This document shows, piece after piece, positions 4,819-7,358 of a DNA stretch of 7,358 bases. The stretch lies in the NCBI GenBank assembly GCA_003249585.1, contig QKIM01000655.1, positions 1-7,358 on the forward strand, written 5' to 3'. The position numbers were made by a program, and so were the translations under genes. The DNA comes from Deltaproteobacteria bacterium. Lineage in GTDB: Bacteria > Myxococcota_A > Polyangia > HGW-17. The notes below the pieces were generated by a model, which was given only the letters and a program-made list of their open reading frames with translations, had not been told where the DNA came from and did not search any database. Numbering within the stretch: the first letter of the stretch is position 1; every line of letters starts with the position of its first letter.

Positions 4819-6603
4819 ATGACCATCATCTGGTTCCTCCTTCTTCTGAGCCCCCTCGTCTTCTTTCATGAGCTGGCCCACTTTCTCGCCGCCAAAGCCT
4901 TCAACATCAAGTGCCTGAAGTTCTCCCTGGGCTTCGGCCCCGCGCTGTGGAAAAAGCAGTGGGGGGAGACGGAGTACCGCATCAGCGCCATCCCCCTGGG
5001 GGGCTATGTGGCCATGATCGGGGAAGATCCCAACGAAAAACTGAGCCCCGAAGACGAAAAACGGACCCTCTCCTCGCAGTCCCTGTGGAAGAAGCTCATC
5101 GTTGTCCTTGCGGGTCCCACCATCAACTTCATCATCCCGATCTTCATCTTCTTCTTTTACAACCTCACCGTCACCGCGGTCTCCCCTCCCCAGATGGGGA
5201 CGGTCCTGCCGGGCATGGCCGCCCATCAGTCGGGGATCCGGTCCGGTGATCGCGTCCTGGCCGTCAACGGCGACCGCATCGACTCCTTTGAACAGTTCCG
5301 CCGCATCGTCCAGAACGCCCCCGGCGAGACCCTCACCGTGACCGTACAGCGCCCCGGCAACGGGAAGATGAGCTTCAAACTGCGGCCCACCTCCTCCATC
5401 GGGCGCAATTCCGTCGGGCTCAGGGCACGAGTGGGCCGCGCCGGCGTCCTCCTCAACGGCACCCTGGCCACCATCGGGCTGCGTGATCTGGACAGCCCCG
5501 CGGCCAAGGCCGGTCTGAAGACCGGCGATCGGATCATCGCCTTTACGCAGGGGGGCAAGACCACTCCGGTGAAGTTCTGGCCCGGATATCAGGCCGCCGT
5601 GAAACAGCTCGCCCAAACCCCCTTCACGGTGTCGGTCCTCAGGCCGGTGAAGCCCATCAACCCCGGCATGGGGCTCGCTCTGGGCAACATCGTCGACGTC
5701 GAGCTCAGCGGCCCCGAGGCCCTCGGTGCCATCGAGCAGGGCGAATTCTATGTGAGCGCCACGGCGAGCGAGGGTGCCGCGGGGCGCTGGGGGCTGCGCA
5801 AAGGGGATCGCGTCTGGTCCGTCAGACCCATGGACTCCAAGGAGACCATCGCCGACTGCCGCCCCGCCAAGACCTCCATGGGTTCCTTCTCCGAATTCGA
5901 GGATCTGGTCGCGCGCAACACCAAGAGCCGCCTCTGTCTCAGCTTCATCACCCCCTCCCCCGGCGGGACGTGCTTCCACAGCGTCGTCATGCGCCAGGAC
6001 AAACTCTCCAGCGTCGACAAGATCGGCAACAGGATAACCCGGTACGAGATCGGCTTCAGCACCTTCCGGACGCTGGATGTTCCCGACGACATTCCCGTCC
6101 GTGGACGCCTGCGCTACGCCGTCCGCGAGTCCCTGGTCAACACCTGGGAGCTCACCGAGGGCATGGTCATCGGGATCTACTACATGATCACCGGGGAGCT
6201 GGAACGCGAGAACGTGGGGTCCGTGGTCATGATCGCCCAGATGGCCCAGCTGGCCGCCGAGCGGGGCTTCATGTTCTTTTTGCAGATGATGGCCCTCATC
6301 TCCCTCAACCTCGGGCTGCTCAATCTCCTGCCCATACCGATCCTCGACGGTGGGCACGCGCTGCTGTTCTCCATCGAGGCGGCCATCCGCAAACCCATCT
6401 CCATCGGGGTACGGGCCACGGTCACCTGGATCGGGCTCGGGCTCATCGTGCTCCTCATGCTGTTCGGATTCAAGAACGATCTGGTGCGCGTCTTCCGCGA
6501 CAAGAAGGAACCGACGCGACAGAAGACCGTGACCACGGAGCAGCTCAAAGACAACGGGCTCTCCCCGCTCCCCAAGGGTCCGCTGCCCTGCATCCGCCCC
6601 TGA
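4819..6603 (+). CDS. rseP: RIP metalloprotease RseP (site-2 protease), with three PDZ-like units
   Basis: Predicted product of 594 residues, well above the roughly 450 of E. coli RseP. It is an M50 intramembrane zinc protease; the family cleaves anti-sigma factors (RseA in E. coli) after a first periplasmic cut, and remnant signal peptides. HELAH (17-21) in the first helix supplies the zinc His pair and Glu, and LLPIPILDGGH (503-513) supplies the third ligand, Asp510. Membrane helices: about 1-25, 93-115, 485-518 and 533-551. The periplasmic loop holds PDZ1 (about 118-190, GDRV at 143-146), PDZ2 (about 205-290, GDRI at 236-239) and a third PDZ-like unit (about 305-420, GLRKGDRV at 325-332) with Cys347, 373 and 385. 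Usual RseP has two PDZ domains. The ATG at 4819 is favoured because the first helix starts there; a TTG at 4783 is possible. No Shine-Dalgarno is obvious. tsaB starts seven bases after its stop. Confidence 0.94.
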   Translation: MTIIWFLLLLSPLVFFHELAHFLAAKAFNIKCLKFSLGFGPALWKKQWGETEYRISAIPLGGYVAMIGEDPNEKLSPEDEKRTLSSQSLWKKLIVVLAGPTINFIIPIFIFFFYNLTVTAVSPPQMGTVLPGMAAHQSGIRSGDRVLAVNGDRIDSFEQFRRIVQNAPGETLTVTVQRPGNGKMSFKLRPTSSIGRNSVGLRARVGRAGVLLNGTLATIGLRDLDSPAAKAGLKTGDRIIAFTQGGKTTPVKFWPGYQAAVKQLAQTPFTVSVLRPVKPINPGMGLALGNIVDVELSGPEALGAIEQGEFYVSATASEGAAGRWGLRKGDRVWSVRPMDSKETIADCRPAKTSMGSFSEFEDLVARNTKSRLCLSFITPSPGGTCFHSVVMRQDKLSSVDKIGNRITRYEIGFSTFRTLDVPDDIPVRGRLRYAVRESLVNTWELTEGMVIGIYYMITGELERENVGSVVMIAQMAQLAAERGFMFFLQMMALISLNLGLLNLLPIPILDGGHALLFSIEAAIRKPISIGVRATVTWIGLGLIVLLMLFGFKNDLVRVFRDKKEPTRQKTVTTEQLKDNGLSPLPKGPLPCIRP

Positions 6604-6610
6604 AACCGCC

Positions 6611-7312
6611 ATGTATCTGTTCTTCGACACCTCGACCCCCTTTACGACCATCGCCCTCGGCGACGACCGCGGGTTCCTCGCAGGCTGGGCCCAGAGCGCA
6701 AAGAGCCACGGCCCCATGCTGCTGCCCGCCATCGAGACCCTCCTCGCCGACCACAATGTCTCACGGGCCGACCTGACCCTGGTCGGCTGCGGCATGGGCC
6801 CCGGCTCCTTCACGGGCATCCGCATCGGGATGGCCACAGCCAAGGCCATGTCCTGGGGCCTGGGCATCGACCTCGTGGCCTTCACGGGGTTCGAGGTGCT
6901 GCACGCCCAGGCGGTCGATTTTGTTCAGGGGGTCCCCATCCTCACGCTCCTGGACGCCCGCCGCGACGAGGTCTATGGTGCGCTCTTCACCGGCACCACC
7001 AACGACCCGACCCCCTTCCTCCTCGCCCCCGAGCGGCTCACGGAGGTGGTCGATCCCCAGAGCCATCCCTGCCTCATCGGCTCCGGCTGCGTCGCCTACC
7101 GCGACCGGCTCGGGCCCCTCTTCCCCGGGGCCCTCTTCTCCACGGAGAACGACTTCACCCCCGAGGCGCTCTTCAAGGCCGGCGTGGCCGCCCACTCGAA
7201 ACCTGACTTCGTCTCCATGGATGCGGTGGAACCCCTGTACATCCGGCCCTCCGACGCCGAGAAGAACAGGGACCGGGCGAAGGGGGCCCAAAAAGCACCG
7301 AATCCGTCTTGA
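6611..7312 (+). CDS. tsaB: TsaB (YeaZ), t6A-modification complex subunit
   Basis: Predicted product of 233 residues, normal for TsaB. With TsaD and TsaE it transfers the threonylcarbamoyl group made by TsaC onto A37 of ANN-reading tRNAs; TsaB itself is an inactive ASKHA-fold paralogue that dimerises with and stabilises TsaD. Visible signatures are the first ASKHA strand MYLFFDTST (1-9), KSHGPMLLPAIETLL (31-45), the hallmark GPGSFTGIRIG (63-73), LLDARRDEVYGALF (113-126) and PLYIRPSDAE (208-217). It lacks the metal-binding His pair of TsaD, as expected. The ATG follows the rseP stop by seven bases and has no Shine-Dalgarno, so translation is probably coupled to rseP. The last 16 residues are a polar Lys/Arg/Ala tail. 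From memory, rseP next to tsaB recurs in deltaproteobacteria; not verified here. Confidence 0.94.
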   Translation: MYLFFDTSTPFTTIALGDDRGFLAGWAQSAKSHGPMLLPAIETLLADHNVSRADLTLVGCGMGPGSFTGIRIGMATAKAMSWGLGIDLVAFTGFEVLHAQAVDFVQGVPILTLLDARRDEVYGALFTGTTNDPTPFLLAPERLTEVVDPQSHPCLIGSGCVAYRDRLGPLFPGALFSTENDFTPEALFKAGVAAHSKPDFVSMDAVEPLYIRPSDAEKNRDRAKGAQKAPNPS

Positions 7313-7327
7313 TTCGTGCGCCGATTA

Positions 7328-7342
7328 TGGGATATGGTCCCA
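7328..7342. repeat. Short inverted repeat downstream of tsaB
   Basis: TGGGA and TCCCA flank five bases (TATGG), a perfect 5-bp inverted repeat in the last bases of the window. It overlaps a possible promoter: TTGATT (7309-7314) and TATGGT (7333-7338), 18 bases apart. It could be an operator, a weak hairpin or chance. A GTG at 7346 stays open to the edge but cannot be called a gene from 13 bases. Confidence 0.3.
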
Positions 7343-7358
7343 CGTGTGAATACATTCA

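Noticed and set aside
4711..6885. A 724-codon open frame on the minus strand opposite rseP and tsaB
   Set aside because: It is antisense to two genes with full family motifs; its translation is Gly/Asp/His/Glu-rich with no recognisable domain, as expected for the shadow of a GC-rich gene.

Overview
This is a GC-rich stretch of chromosome that reads like a Gram-negative deltaproteobacterium in the broad sense. The lineage is an inference: Asn-rich lipoprotein linkers, a D-x-D-G-D-D-x-x-D-N motif, many small Cys-rich or PKD-like lipoproteins and a Pro/Arg-rich TonB-like protein all recall Myxococcota/Bradymonadia. No rRNA, tRNA, CRISPR array, IS element or phage gene is visible. The window holds eight genes, one cut by the left edge.

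Left half (1-3842), cell-envelope genes. A TonB-like energy transducer runs leftwards off the window edge. It is divergent from a lipoprotein with a Pro-rich linker and a TPR region, and the 166-base gap between them carries a perfect -10 box for the TonB-like gene. Converging on the TPR lipoprotein is a leftward two-gene unit: a six-cysteine small lipoprotein, then a PKD-like lipoprotein whose ribosome-binding site overlaps the end of the first gene. This unit has a good sigma70-type promoter. Divergent from it is a 323-residue lipoprotein with an Asn-rich linker and a probable calcium-binding loop. Four of the eight genes therefore encode predicted lipoproteins, none with a function assignable by sight.

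Right half (3843-7312), a housekeeping operon on the + strand: murI (glutamate racemase, D-Glu for peptidoglycan), rseP (M50 site-2 protease) and tsaB (tRNA t6A biosynthesis). The gaps are 22 and 7 bases, and a promoter-like sequence lies before murI. Neither rseP nor tsaB has an obvious Shine-Dalgarno sequence, which suggests coupled translation. RseP is long (594 residues) because it appears to carry three PDZ-like units rather than two. The last 46 bases hold a short inverted repeat and perhaps a promoter or start for the next gene.

Nothing here clearly forms a new multi-gene system. The points most worth checking are the three-PDZ RseP, the TonB-like/TPR-lipoprotein pair with similar linkers, and the uncharacterised lipoproteins.
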